Below are positions 35,230-45,720 of a DNA stretch of 64,000 bases, one piece after another. Below the pieces are notes generated by a model. That model was given only the letters and a program-made list of their open reading frames with translations, was not told where the DNA came from and searched no databases. Each line of letters starts with the position of its first letter. The first letter of the stretch is position 1. Position numbers and translations under genes: made by a program. The DNA is from Oxalobacteraceae bacterium OTU3CINTB1 (GTDB lineage Bacteria; Pseudomonadota; Gammaproteobacteria; Burkholderiales; Burkholderiaceae_D): contig CP099652.1 of the NCBI GenBank assembly GCA_024123955.1, positions 4,216,001 to 4,280,000 on the forward strand, written 5' to 3'.

Positions 35230-36288
35230 TTACAAAATGATCACTTTCAGCGCGTCGACCAACGCGGCGCATTCCTGGTCGGTGCCAATCGAGATCCGCA
35301 GGAACTGGTCGATACGCGCCTGCTTGAAATGCCGCACCAGGATGGCCCGCTCGCGCAACGCCGCCGCGAGGCCTGCGCCGTCGTGCCCCGGATGGCGCGC
35401 GAAGATGAAGTTCGCGCGCGACGGCAGCACCTCGAACCCCAGTTCCAGCATCCGCTCCGTCAACCACGCGCGCGTGGCGATGATCGCTTGCGACGTCTGC
35501 TCCATATACGCCGTGTCCTCGATTGCCGCAACGGCGCCCGCCTGCGCCACCTGCCCCAGCGGATAGCAGTTAAAGCTGTTCTTCACCCGCTCCAGCCCCG
35601 CGATCAGGTCCGGATGGCCAACCGCGAAACCGACCCGCAGGCCGGCCAGCGAACGGGATTTGGACAAGGTCTGCACCACCAGCAGATTGTCGTAACGGTC
35701 CAGCAGCGCGATGGCGCTGTCGGCGCCGAAGTCCACATAAGCTTCGTCGATCACCACCACCTGGTCCGGATGCGCGGCCAGCAGCGCTTCGATCCGGTCT
35801 AGCGGCAGCGCGATGCCGGTCGGCGCGTTCGGATTGGCGATGATGATGGCGCCACACGGCTGCGCGTAATCGGCGACATCGATCTCGAACTGCGCGTTCA
35901 GCGGCACCTGGCGCGCCTCGATGCCATACAGGCTGCAATAGGTCGGATAAAAGCTGTAGCTGATGTCCGGGCAAAGCAGCGGCTTGTCGTGCTTGAGCAG
36001 CGCATGGAAGGTATGGGCCAACACCTCGTCCGAGCTGTTGCCGACAAAGACCTGCGCCCGCGTCAGGCCGAAGCGCCTCGCCACCGCCTCCTTGACCGCT
36101 GTGCTGGCGGGATCGGAGTACAGCCGCAGCGAATCGCCAACGGCGGCCTGCATCGCCGCCACCGCCTTTGGCGACGGCCCGTATGGGTTCTCGTTGGTGT
36201 TCAGTTTGATCAGGTTGGGCATGCGAACCTGCTCGCCCGGCGTGTACGGCGTCAGTTCGTGAACGATGTCACTCCAAAAACGGCTCAC
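35230..36288 (-). CDS. hisC: Histidinol-phosphate aminotransferase
   Basis: A PLP enzyme of histidine synthesis that converts imidazole-acetol phosphate to histidinol phosphate. GTG 36288 gives 352 residues. The N-terminus shows [20 protein letters not shown], the Asp/Tyr binding region [14 protein letters not shown], and the PLP lysine in [18 protein letters not shown] (about residue 210). The start overlaps the stop of the upstream metC-like gene (GTGA). The open frame extends far upstream inside metC but only as a shadow. It lies outside any his operon, so it could also act on aromatic substrates. Confidence 0.92.
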   Translation of the reverse strand: MSRFWSDIVHELTPYTPGEQVRMPNLIKLNTNENPYGPSPKAVAAMQAAVGDSLRLYSDPASTAVKEAVARRFGLTRAQVFVGNSSDEVLAHTFHALLKHDKPLLCPDISYSFYPTYCSLYGIEARQVPLNAQFEIDVADYAQPCGAIIIANPNAPTGIALPLDRIEALLAAHPDQVVVIDEAYVDFGADSAIALLDRYDNLLVVQTLSKSRSLAGLRVGFAVGHPDLIAGLERVKNSFNCYPLGQVAQAGAVAAIEDTAYMEQTSQAIIATRAWLTERMLELGFEVLPSRANFIFARHPGHDGAGLAAALRERAILVRHFKQARIDQFLRISIGTDQECAALVDALKVIIL

Positions 36289-37454
36289 TGCATTGCTCCC
36301 ATCGCGCGTTCGATATCCGCGATCAAATCGTTGACGTCTTCCAGGCCGACGTTGAAGCGCACCAGAATGCCCTGGTCGTTCCAGTCCTTGCGCATGTGCT
36401 GGATCCGGTACGGCATCACCAGGCTGTTGGCGCCTCCCCAGCTGTAACCGATCTTGAACAGTTCCAGCGCATCGACGAAGCGGTCGGTCTGTTCTTCGGT
36501 GAAGCGCGAATCGAACAGCACCGAGAACAAGCCCCCCGCGCCGCTGAAATCGCGCTTCCAGATGTCGTGGCCCGGACAATCGGCAAAGGCCGGATGCAGC
36601 ACTTTGGTGATCTCGGGACGCGCTTGCAGCCACGCCGCCAGCTTGCGGGCGGCGGCGTCGTGGGCGTCGAAGCGCAGGCGCATCGTCGGCAGGCCGCGCA
36701 GCACGAGATAGGCGTCGTCCGCGCCAACGCCCATGCCGAGCCGCATGTGGGCCAGGCTCAAACGCTCATTGAGCGCGGCGTCGCGCGTGATGACGGCGCC
36801 CATCAGCACATCCGAGCCGCCGGACTGGTACTTGGTCAGCGCCTGCATGATGATGTCGACGCCCACATCGAAACCGCGCAGCGCCAGGCCGGCCGACCAG
36901 GTGTTATCCAGCGCGACCAGCACGCCGCACGCGTGCGCGGCGGCGCAAATGGCCGGCAGGTCCGGGACCTCCATCGACACCGATCCCGGCGCCTCGGTCC
37001 AGATCAGCTTTGTGTTGGGCTGGATCAGCGCGGCGATGCCGGCGCCGATCAACGGATCGTAGTAACGCGCTGTGATGCCGAAATCGGCCGACAGCCAGCG
37101 TCCCAGCTCGCGGTTGGGGTTGTAGACGTTATCGGGCAACAGCACGTCGTCGCCGGCCTTGAGCACGGCGAAATCGACCATGGCGATGGCAGCCAGCCCG
37201 CTCGGCGCCAGCAGGCAGTGTTTGCCGTCCTCGATTTCGGCAAGGCGCGCCTCAAGCGTGAAGGTCGTCGGCGTGCCGTGCAGGCCGTAGGTATAGGAGT
37301 TCTTCTCTTTCCAGTCGCCCGAGCGCATGGCCGCGACGTTCTTGAACAGTACCGTCGACGCGTGGTGGATCGCGCTGGGGAAGGCGGCGAAACCTTCCGG
37401 CGCCTGGTAGTCGGAGTGGATCAGTGCCGTTTGCGGGGATTTTTTAATCGTCAT
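36285..37454 (-). CDS. metC: Cystathionine beta-lyase
   Basis: A PLP enzyme of the Cys/Met metabolism family; it would split cystathionine into homocysteine, pyruvate and ammonia. The 389-residue product has [20 protein letters not shown] near the N-terminus (PLP phosphate-binding Tyr/Arg), [13 protein letters not shown], and the PLP lysine in [15 protein letters not shown] (about residue 208). The pattern YGLHGTPTT is typical of MetC rather than MetB or MetZ. It is coupled to hisC by a four-base overlap. Confidence 0.92.
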   Translation of the reverse strand: MTIKKSPQTALIHSDYQAPEGFAAFPSAIHHASTVLFKNVAAMRSGDWKEKNSYTYGLHGTPTTFTLEARLAEIEDGKHCLLAPSGLAAIAMVDFAVLKAGDDVLLPDNVYNPNRELGRWLSADFGITARYYDPLIGAGIAALIQPNTKLIWTEAPGSVSMEVPDLPAICAAAHACGVLVALDNTWSAGLALRGFDVGVDIIMQALTKYQSGGSDVLMGAVITRDAALNERLSLAHMRLGMGVGADDAYLVLRGLPTMRLRFDAHDAAARKLAAWLQARPEITKVLHPAFADCPGHDIWKRDFSGAGGLFSVLFDSRFTEEQTDRFVDALELFKIGYSWGGANSLVMPYRIQHMRKDWNDQGILVRFNVGLEDVNDLIADIERAMGAMQ

Positions 37455-37480
37455 GTCCTAAACACATTAAGCCAGGTGAA

Positions 37481-37510
37481 AAAAAAGGCGGACCACAGCG
37501 GGTCCGCCTT
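37481..37510 (-). terminator. Intrinsic terminator after rimO
   Basis: On the minus strand the stem GGCGGACC / GGTCCGCC with a six-base loop is followed by eight T residues, 9 bases after the rimO stop. Confidence 0.9.
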
Positions 37511-37518
37511 CATGCTGA

Positions 37519-38928
37519 TTACTGCGCCTCGCCCCACAGGTCGTGGGCGTCGGAGGTGGTGATCTTGACGTCGATGAACTGGCCGACGACCAGCTTCTTG
37601 TGCGGCTCGTACGGCGGTTTGACATACACAACGCCGTCGATTTCCGGCGCATCGGCGCTGGAGCGGCCGACGCCGCCGCTGCGGTTGACTTCATCGATCA
37701 ACACGCGCACGGTCTTGCCGACCTTGGCCTTCAGGCGGTTCTTCGAAATCTCTTCCTGCAGCAGCATCACGCGGCCGCGACGCTCTTCGCGCAGTTCTTC
37801 CGGCACCGGATTGGCCAGCTCATTGGCGGTCGCGCCTTCGACCGGCGAGTAGGCGAAGCAACCCAGTCGGTCGATCTGCGCTTCTTTCAGGAAGTCCAGC
37901 AGGTACTCGAATTCGGCGTCGGTCTCGCCCGGGAAGCCGGCGATGAAGGTCGAGCGGATCGTCAGGTCCGGATTCATCTTGCGCCACGCCTGGATGCGGT
38001 CGAGGTTTTTCTCGCCGCTGGCCGGGCGCTTCATGCGCTTCAACACGTCCGGATGCGCGTGCTGCATCGGGATGTCCAGGTAAGGCAGGATATGGCCGTC
38101 GCCCATCATCGGGATGATTTGGTCGACGTGCGGATACGGATAGACGTAGTGCAAACGCACCCAGGCGCCGTAGGACTTGGCCAGCTCGCCGAGCGCCTCG
38201 GTCAGTTGCGTCATGTGCGTTTTGATCGGACGGCCGTTCCAGAAGCCGGTGCGGAACTTGACGTCGACGCCGTAGGCGGAGGTGTCCTGCGAGATCACCA
38301 GCAGTTCCTTCACGCCCGACTTGAACAGGTTTTCCGCCTCCAGCATCAGGTCCGCGATGGGACGCGACACCAGGTCGCCACGCATCGACGGGATGATGCA
38401 GAAGCTGCAGCGGTGGTTGCAGCCTTCCGAGATTTTCAGGTAGGCGTAGTGCTTCGGCGTCAGCTTGATGCCCTGCGCCGGCACCAGGTCGATGAACGGC
38501 TCGTGCGGTTTCGGCAGGTGGAAGTGGACCGAGTCCATCACCTCGGCCAGCGCGTGCGGGCCGGTCACGGCCAGCACCTTCGGGTGCACCTTCATGATGA
38601 TGTCGTCGCCGGCGGCGTCTTTTTTCGCGCCCAGGCAGCCGGTCACGATCACCCGGCCGTTTTCGGCCAGCGCTTCGCCGATCGCGTCGAGCGATTCCTG
38701 CACGGCGGCGTCGATGAAGCCGCAGGTGTTGACGATCACCAGATCGGCGCCATCATACGACTTGGCCGTCTCGTAGCCTTCGGCGCGCAGCTGGGTGAGG
38801 ATCTGTTCGGAGTCGACCAGCGCCTTGGGGCAGCCGAGCGAGACGAAGCCGACCTTCGGTGCGGCACCCGTCACGGAGGTGCTGGCGGCGGCGGGCTTGG
38901 TGATACGGGAGAGTGGTTGCGATTGCAT
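37519..38928 (-). CDS. rimO: Ribosomal protein S12 methylthiotransferase
   Basis: A radical SAM enzyme that methylthiolates an aspartate of ribosomal protein S12. The 469-residue product has the N-terminal MTTase domain ([19 protein letters not shown], with iron-sulfur cysteines near residues 33, 69 and 98), the radical SAM triad in [17 protein letters not shown] (about residue 168), and a C-terminal TRAM domain ([12 protein letters not shown]). The extra 20 N-terminal residues rich in Ser/Ala may not be translated. Confidence 0.96.
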   Translation of the reverse strand: MQSQPLSRITKPAAASTSVTGAAPKVGFVSLGCPKALVDSEQILTQLRAEGYETAKSYDGADLVIVNTCGFIDAAVQESLDAIGEALAENGRVIVTGCLGAKKDAAGDDIIMKVHPKVLAVTGPHALAEVMDSVHFHLPKPHEPFIDLVPAQGIKLTPKHYAYLKISEGCNHRCSFCIIPSMRGDLVSRPIADLMLEAENLFKSGVKELLVISQDTSAYGVDVKFRTGFWNGRPIKTHMTQLTEALGELAKSYGAWVRLHYVYPYPHVDQIIPMMGDGHILPYLDIPMQHAHPDVLKRMKRPASGEKNLDRIQAWRKMNPDLTIRSTFIAGFPGETDAEFEYLLDFLKEAQIDRLGCFAYSPVEGATANELANPVPEELREERRGRVMLLQEEISKNRLKAKVGKTVRVLIDEVNRSGGVGRSSADAPEIDGVVYVKPPYEPHKKLVVGQFIDVKITTSDAHDLWGEAQ

Positions 38929-38987
38929 GATAGGTTGCCTGGGGTTGCGAAATACGCCATGAAAATTACGAGCAATCGACGATTATA

Positions 38988-39030
38988 CCCTATTCTCATA
39001 GGGAGATCATGCTAGGATAGCGCTTCACCA
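38988..39030 (+). promoter_or_regulatory. Inverted repeat and imperfect LacI-type site before the lacI-family gene
   Basis: CCCTAT-TCTC-ATAGGG (38988-39003) is a perfect inverted repeat in the AT-rich promoter region. A second imperfect palindrome centred on AGCGCT (39014-39030) resembles the operators at 48444 and 42658 and might allow autoregulation. Both roles are inference. Confidence 0.35.
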
Positions 39031-39059
39031 ATATAGATTCACCAAGCTCGGGAGAACAC

Positions 39060-40091
39060 GTGGCAACGCTGAAAGACGTCGCAATGCTGGCCGGTGTGGG
39101 CATGTCGACGGCATCGCGCGCCATCTCGGGCGCCGGCCCCGTGTCCGCCGAGTCGATGAAAAAGGTCCAGGCGGCCATCGAGCAGCTCAACTTCCGCCCT
39201 TCCTCGATCGGCCGCTCGCTGTCGGCCCAGTCGCTCGGCATTATCGGCATCTACGTGCCGTCGTTCTTCGGCGCGTACTACGGCACCATCCTCAAACAAA
39301 CCGACATCGAACTGCGCGCCGTGCGCCGCCACGTGGTGGTGGCCACCGGCTGCGGCGACGGCACGCCGCGCGACGAGGCGATCGAAGCGGTCAAGTTCCT
39401 GATCGGGCGCGATTGCGACGGCATCGTCGTGCTTGGCCACGACCTGCACGACGAGGACATGCTGGCGCTGCGCAAAATGCATCCCAAGCTGGCCTTCCTC
39501 AATCGCCACAGCGCGCAGCTGGAGGAAGCCTCGTTCTGCCCCGACCACCGCCACGGCGGCGCGCTGGCGGCGCAAACCCTGCTCGAAGCGGGACACCGCC
39601 GACTGGCTGTCATCTCCGGCCCGGCCGGGACCTCGGACAACCAGGCGCGCATGGAAGGCTTCTTCGAGGAGCTGGAGCGCCAAGGCATCGGGCGCTTCGC
39701 CGTGCAGCTGATCGAATCGGACTTCTCCCGTGAAGGCGGTTTCAGCGCCACGCGCCGCCTGATCGAAGCGCGCAACGCGGGCGAGGAAGGCCATCGGTTC
39801 ACCGGCCTGTTTTGCGCCAACGATGAAATGGCGGTCGGCGCGATGGCGGCCTTCCACCGCGCCGGCGTCAACGTCCCGGACGAGGTGTCCGTCGTCGGCT
39901 ACGATGACGATTACTCCGCCGAATACTCGTCCCCGGGCCTGACGTCGGTGCACATACCGATGCAGCAGCTGACCCAGAACGCCGTGCGCTGGCTGCTCAA
40001 TCAATGCTACGGCACCGAGCACGCCATCGCGCGCGATTTTCCGGTCACGGTGTCGAAGCGCGGCTCGGTCGCGCAACTTTCGCGGTCATAA
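39060..40091 (+). CDS. LacI-family transcriptional regulator of the carbohydrate island
   Basis: A 343-residue sugar-responsive repressor. The LacI helix-turn-helix is LKDVAMLAGVGMSTASRAIS at residues 4-23, with the hinge NFRPSSIGRSLS. A periplasmic-binding-protein-like sensor domain follows (LGIIGIYVPSFFGAYYGTIL, then CPDHRHGGALAAQTLLEAGH and VVGYDDDYSAEYSSPGLTSV). GTG 39060 has a GGGAG ribosome site. It is convergent with the TonB receptor. Two LacI-type palindromes in this island (42658 and 48444) are its probable targets. Similarity is to cellobiose/beta-glucoside regulators of the CelR/AscG kind, judged from memory. Confidence 0.92.
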   Translation: MATLKDVAMLAGVGMSTASRAISGAGPVSAESMKKVQAAIEQLNFRPSSIGRSLSAQSLGIIGIYVPSFFGAYYGTILKQTDIELRAVRRHVVVATGCGDGTPRDEAIEAVKFLIGRDCDGIVVLGHDLHDEDMLALRKMHPKLAFLNRHSAQLEEASFCPDHRHGGALAAQTLLEAGHRRLAVISGPAGTSDNQARMEGFFEELERQGIGRFAVQLIESDFSREGGFSATRRLIEARNAGEEGHRFTGLFCANDEMAVGAMAAFHRAGVNVPDEVSVVGYDDDYSAEYSSPGLTSVHIPMQQLTQNAVRWLLNQCYGTEHAIARDFPVTVSKRGSVAQLSRS

Positions 40092-40117
40092 AAAAAGGCC
40101 GGCATCGCTGCCGGCCC
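40090..40117 (-). terminator. Intrinsic terminator after the TonB receptor gene
   Basis: Stem GGCCGGCA / TGCCGGCC with a four-base loop; on the minus strand seven T residues follow. It lies between convergent genes and may also stop lacI transcription. Confidence 0.85.
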
Positions 40118-40154
40118 AAGACCACGGAGACTCCCCTGTGTCAGGTGCGCAGCG

Positions 40155-42590
40155 TTAGAACTTCATCGATACCCGCGCGCCTATCGTGCGCGGATTGTTG
40201 TAGTACGCCGCCCAGATCTGCTGGGTGGGCTGGCACGGCGCGCCGACCTGGGTGCAAACTTCCACCGCGTCGTATTTGACTTCCTTGTCGGTGGCGTTGT
40301 TGACGAACAGTTCGGCCGTATAAGCCTTGTTGCGCGGCTCGAAGCGCAAGCTCAAATCCAGCGTGGTGTATGCCTGCTGCTGTTTGACACCCGGATGGCC
40401 CGGCACATTGTTGTTGAAGGCGCCGGAACCGACGAACGACTCGGTCTCGTAGTGGGCCGACACGCGCGGCGTGAGGCGTCCCTTGCCGATGTCGAAATCG
40501 CGCTCGTACATCAGCGTGGTGGCAAAGGTCGGCGCGTGTTTCAGCACACTGCCGCCGACGTTGACGGTGGGCGCGGTGGTGCCGCAGGACTGGCCGTTGG
40601 CGCGCGCGGCGTCGACGTCGCACGACAGGAAGTCGTCGTAGCGCGCCTTGAGCCAGGTGGCGTTGCCGCTGAAGCGATCGACGCTGGTCGGACGGAAGTT
40701 CCACTCCGCCTCGATGCCTTTGACCGAGGCCCCGGCCGCGTTGAAGTTCTGCAGCGTGTTGTTGACCACCTGCGATTCCAGCTTGTCCTTGTAGGTCATC
40801 CAGAACGCGTCGAGATTCAGTGTGAGCTTGCGGTCGAACAGGTCGGACTTGAAGCCGATCTCGTAGCTGGTCAGCTTTTCCGGCTTGGTGGTGGCGCCGC
40901 CGTCGCCGATGGCCGGCGAGTGGAAGCCGGTCGTCACCGAGGCGAAGGTGAGGATGTCCTTGGTGACCTTGTATTCCACGCGGCCCAGCCATGTCGCCTG
41001 CCCGTACGCCAGATCGGCCGTGTTGTCGCCGTAGGTGTTGCCGCAAGTGGCTTGGTTGACCACCCCGCCCGGCCCGATGTTGTGCGTGTTGATGGTGCCG
41101 GTGCCGGGCGTGACCAGCTGCGCGATCTGGCCCGGCGTCAGGTTGACGGTGCCGCGCGGCGGATTGTCCGGCCAGTTGGGGCAGGCCCAGTTCTGGCCGC
41201 CGATATCGTACTTGTGATCCTTGGTGTAGCGCGCGCCGGCGGTCAGCTTCCACAGCGGATCGATGTCGTAGCTGGCCTGCGCGAAGGCGGCCTTCGAGTG
41301 CAGCTGGCGGTCGCCCTGGATGAAGGACATGGCCGACGCGTACTGGCCGACGGTCGGCTGCACGAAAATCACGTTGCCGTTGGCGATATCCTGTTCCAGC
41401 ATCGCCTGCGAAATCTGGCTGCGGTCGATGTCGAAGCGGACCTTGTTCTTCTCCTTGAAGAAGAACAGGCCGCCCACCCACTGCAGCGCCGATTCCGAAT
41501 CGGAGCGCACCTGCAGCTCGTTGGACAGGCTGTCGAACTGGCCCCATTCGGTGCGGTTCTCGGCCTTGAAGCCGGGATACAAGCCGGCGTCCGCGTCGCT
41601 GGCGTTGGTGCGCTTCAAACGGCTCCACGAACCCAGGTACTGCGTCTCGATGCCGTCGAACGGCCGCCATTGCACCTTGGCCTTGCCGGTGAGGATGGAT
41701 TGATCGAGCGCGCCCGGCGTATCGATCAGCGCCGAGCGCCGATCCTGCCCCGGCGCCGGTTCGGCCGCCAGGTAGATGTTGCCGGCGCCGGTGTCGCTGT
41801 AATAGTCGGCGATGAAGGTCGCCTTCAGCTCCGGCGTGAAGCGCCACAGCAGCGAGGCGCGCGCGCCCTTCTGATCGCCGGCGCCGTATTTGCGCGTGCC
41901 CGGCGCCACGTTGGAGCCCTTGCGGAAATCGACGTAGCCGTCGCGCCGGTCCTGGATGGCGGCGATGCGCAGGGCGATATCGTCGCTGAGCGGAATGTTG
42001 ATCATGCCCTGGGTCTGGATGCGGTGGTAGTCGCCCACCGTGATGCTGGCCGAGCCGAACATTTTGCCCGGATTGGGTGCGCCCGACACCAGATTGACCG
42101 CGCCGGCGGTCGAATTGCGGCCATTGAGCGTGCCTTGCGGACCGCGCGCCACTTCGACGTGGCTCAGGTCATACATCAGCGCCGTCGCGCCCTGCGGACG
42201 CGCCACGTAGATGCCGTCGACGTAGAAGGCCACCGCCGGATCGCCCAACTCCGTGTGGTTGGCCGAGCCGACGCCGCGCATGTACACATGAACGCCGCCC
42301 GAGTCGCTGTGCGGCTCGACCACGAGGCTGGGCACCATCGCCGTCATCGACGCCAGGTCCTTGACCTGGTTGTTGGCCAGCGTGTCTTGCGTGTACGCGG
42401 TGATGGCCAGCGGCGTGTCCTGCACCAGCGTATCGCGGCGGGTGGCGGTGACGATTATTTTCTCCATGTCGCCATTGTTTGCCGCCGGAGCTTGGGCGGT
42501 GGACGCGGCCTGCTGCGCCATCGCTGCGCCGCCCGTGAATGCCAGTTGCGCTATTTGCGCGATGCTCAGCGCCAGGATCGTTTTCTTCAT
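40155..42590 (-). CDS. TonB-dependent outer-membrane receptor
   Basis: An energised outer-membrane porin of about 811 residues. ATG 42590 has a GAGGAAG ribosome site and gives a signal peptide MKKTILALSIAQIAQLAFTG ending near AMA-QQ. The TonB box is EKIIVTATRR, followed by the plug domain with YMRGVG and YVDGIYVARPQG and VEVARGPQGTLNGRNSTAGA. The C-terminal 22-strand barrel ends in the aromatic-terminated GARVSMKF, as outer-membrane insertion requires. Its place beside an ABC sugar importer and a GH1 enzyme suggests a glycoside substrate rather than a siderophore. It has its own spacer with a LacI-type site at 42658. Confidence 0.95.
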   Translation of the reverse strand: MKKTILALSIAQIAQLAFTGGAAMAQQAASTAQAPAANNGDMEKIIVTATRRDTLVQDTPLAITAYTQDTLANNQVKDLASMTAMVPSLVVEPHSDSGGVHVYMRGVGSANHTELGDPAVAFYVDGIYVARPQGATALMYDLSHVEVARGPQGTLNGRNSTAGAVNLVSGAPNPGKMFGSASITVGDYHRIQTQGMINIPLSDDIALRIAAIQDRRDGYVDFRKGSNVAPGTRKYGAGDQKGARASLLWRFTPELKATFIADYYSDTGAGNIYLAAEPAPGQDRRSALIDTPGALDQSILTGKAKVQWRPFDGIETQYLGSWSRLKRTNASDADAGLYPGFKAENRTEWGQFDSLSNELQVRSDSESALQWVGGLFFFKEKNKVRFDIDRSQISQAMLEQDIANGNVIFVQPTVGQYASAMSFIQGDRQLHSKAAFAQASYDIDPLWKLTAGARYTKDHKYDIGGQNWACPNWPDNPPRGTVNLTPGQIAQLVTPGTGTINTHNIGPGGVVNQATCGNTYGDNTADLAYGQATWLGRVEYKVTKDILTFASVTTGFHSPAIGDGGATTKPEKLTSYEIGFKSDLFDRKLTLNLDAFWMTYKDKLESQVVNNTLQNFNAAGASVKGIEAEWNFRPTSVDRFSGNATWLKARYDDFLSCDVDAARANGQSCGTTAPTVNVGGSVLKHAPTFATTLMYERDFDIGKGRLTPRVSAHYETESFVGSGAFNNNVPGHPGVKQQQAYTTLDLSLRFEPRNKAYTAELFVNNATDKEVKYDAVEVCTQVGAPCQPTQQIWAAYYNNPRTIGARVSMKF

Positions 42591-42657
42591 TTTGTCTTCC
42601 TCACTTCTTCCATCGTTAGTGTGATCGTGCATCGCTCTGGCGGCGAATACGCACGAG

Positions 42658-42671
42658 TGGAACCGGTACCA
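42658..42671 (-). promoter_or_regulatory. Candidate LacI-family operator before the TonB receptor
   Basis: TGGAACCGGTACCA is a near-perfect palindrome with a central CG, about 68 bases before the receptor start. It fits TGGAANCGNTNCCA, the same pattern as the site before the beta-glucosidase gene. Confidence 0.5.
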
Positions 42672-42751
42672 CCGCAGGACGCAGGGATGCGGCAGGCCAT
42701 GCTGTGGCGGCCCGGATAACTACGTCACTACGCTACGCGGCGATTGCCGTC

Positions 42752-43837
<1,086 letters not shown>

Positions 43838-43852
43838 GATGATCCCTGACCT

Positions 43853-44821
43853 TTAACCTTTGACCGCGCCGGAGGCGATGCCGCGCACAAACCAGCGGCC
43901 CGAAATAAAGTACAGCGCCAGCGGCACGACCGAAGTCAGTATCGTCGCCGCCATGTTGACGTTGTACAGCCGCTCGCCGGTGGTGGTGTTGATGATGTTA
44001 TTCAGCTGGACCGTCATCGGCAAATGCTCGGAACCGGCAAACACCAGTCCAAGCAGGAAATCGTTCCAGATGCCGGTGACCTGCATGATGACGGCCACCA
44101 CGATCACCGGCGTCGACATCGGCAGCATCAGTTGCAGGAAGATGCGCCAGAAACCGCCGCCGTCGATGCGCGCCGCCTTGAACAGTTCCATCGGCAGCGC
44201 CGCGTAGTAGTTACGGAACAGCAGCGTCATGACCGGCATGCCGAAGATCGTGTGTATCAAGACGATGCCGGGCAAGGAGCTGAACAGATCGACGGCCGCC
44301 AGCACCCGCACCAGCGGATACACCATCACCTGGACCGGGATGAAGGCGCCCATCATCAGGATCGCGAACAGCACGCCGGCGCCGCGCGGACGCCAGAACG
44401 ACAGCGCGTAGCCGTTCACCGCGCCGATCGCGATCGACAGGATGGTGCTCGGCACGACGATGGCGACCGAATTCCAGAAGCCGCCGCGTATGCCCTCGCA
44501 TTCCAAACCGGTGCAGGCGGACTGCCAGGCCTGCACCCACGGTTCCAGCGTGAGCTTGACCGGCAGCGCGAACAGCGTACCGAGTCGTATCTCCTCCATC
44601 GGCTTGACCGAGGTCACCAGCATCACGTATAGCGGCAGCAGGAAGAACAGCGCCGCCACGATCAAGAACGCGTAGACTCCGGCGCGCGCCGGAGTCCAGG
44701 CCAGCGACCTGCGCCTGCCTGCCGGCGGTTTTGCGGTGGCGATACCGCTGTCATTGGCGGCGGCGCGGGACGCTTCGGCCACCGCGATGACGGCTTTCTC
44801 CTGTTTCACGACATATCCCAT
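43853..44821 (-). CDS. Sugar ABC transporter permease (MalG type)
   Basis: An inner-membrane permease of a CUT1 importer, 322 residues with six helices after a basic N-terminal tail of about 45 residues. The first helix is VYAFLIVAALFFLLPLYVML. The EAA loop that contacts the ATPase is LPMELFKAARIDGGGFWRIF. ATG 44821 overlaps the preceding permease stop by one base (TGATG). The frame is open farther upstream only as a shadow. Confidence 0.93.
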   Translation of the reverse strand: MGYVVKQEKAVIAVAEASRAAANDSGIATAKPPAGRRRSLAWTPARAGVYAFLIVAALFFLLPLYVMLVTSVKPMEEIRLGTLFALPVKLTLEPWVQAWQSACTGLECEGIRGGFWNSVAIVVPSTILSIAIGAVNGYALSFWRPRGAGVLFAILMMGAFIPVQVMVYPLVRVLAAVDLFSSLPGIVLIHTIFGMPVMTLLFRNYYAALPMELFKAARIDGGGFWRIFLQLMLPMSTPVIVVAVIMQVTGIWNDFLLGLVFAGSEHLPMTVQLNNIINTTTGERLYNVNMAATILTSVVPLALYFISGRWFVRGIASGAVKG

Positions 44822-45717
44822 CAAATCCCCTTGTCGGCGCGGCGGGTGCGCACGTAATACAGCGGCGCGACAATGGCCAGCACGGTGGCGAGCAGCACGA
44901 TCGATGCGGCGGAGGCCAGCCCGATATTGGCGCGGCCGAACAGATAATCCATGATGAACTTGGCCGGCACCTCGCTGGCCGTGCCGGGACCGCCCTGCGT
45001 CATCGCGACGACCGAGTCGAACACCTTCACCACCATCACGAACAGCAGCACGAACGCGGTCGACACCGAGGGCCCGAGCATCGGCAGCACGATGCTCACG
45101 TACACGCGCCAGCGCGGAATGCCGTCGATGCGCGCCGCCTTCCACAATTCCTCGTCGATGCCGCGCAGGCCGGAAAGCATCAGCGCCATCACCAGGCCGG
45201 ACGCCTGCCACACGGTGGCAATGACGATGGTGTAGATCGCCATGTCCTGGTCGACGATCCAGTCGAACTTCGCCTCGGTGAACCCCAGCTTGCGCAGCAC
45301 CTCCTGGATGCCCAGTTCGGGGTTAAGTATCCACTGCCAGATCAGGCCCGTCGCCACGAACGACATCGCGTACGGGTACAGGAAAATGGTGCGCAGCGCG
45401 CCCTCGGCCATCACCTTCTGGTCGATGAACACCGCCAGCAGGAAGCCGATGATCAGGCAGGCGGCGATGAACAGCAAGCCGTAGACGGCGACGTTTTGCA
45501 GCGACAGCAGCCAGCGCTCGTTGTTAAACAGACGGATGTACTGCGAGGCGCCGACGAAATCGCTGTTGGGGAAGGTGCGCGAGCTGCTGACCGATACGCG
45601 GGCCGTCCACAGCATCGTGCCCAGATAGGCCAGCAACACGGTCAATGCCATCGGGATCAGCGCGATGTAGGCGGCGACCGAGACGCTTTGACGTTTTTTC
45701 ACAAGGGCGGCGGTCAT
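44821..45717 (-). CDS. Sugar ABC transporter permease (MalF type)
   Basis: The second CUT1 permease, 298 residues with six membrane helices. The first is YIALIPMALTVLLAYLGTML. The EAA loop is IDEELWKAARIDGIPRWRVY. The segment FDSVVAMTQGGPG is typical of MalF-like permeases. It lies three bases after the binding-protein gene and is coupled to the next permease. Confidence 0.93.
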   Translation of the reverse strand: MTAALVKKRQSVSVAAYIALIPMALTVLLAYLGTMLWTARVSVSSSRTFPNSDFVGASQYIRLFNNERWLLSLQNVAVYGLLFIAACLIIGFLLAVFIDQKVMAEGALRTIFLYPYAMSFVATGLIWQWILNPELGIQEVLRKLGFTEAKFDWIVDQDMAIYTIVIATVWQASGLVMALMLSGLRGIDEELWKAARIDGIPRWRVYVSIVLPMLGPSVSTAFVLLFVMVVKVFDSVVAMTQGGPGTASEVPAKFIMDYLFGRANIGLASAASIVLLATVLAIVAPLYYVRTRRADKGI

Positions 45718-45720
45718 GGC

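Noticed and set aside
40395..42719. 774-codon plus frame opposite the TonB receptor
   Set aside because: Shadow; the minus frame has signal peptide, TonB box and plug motifs.
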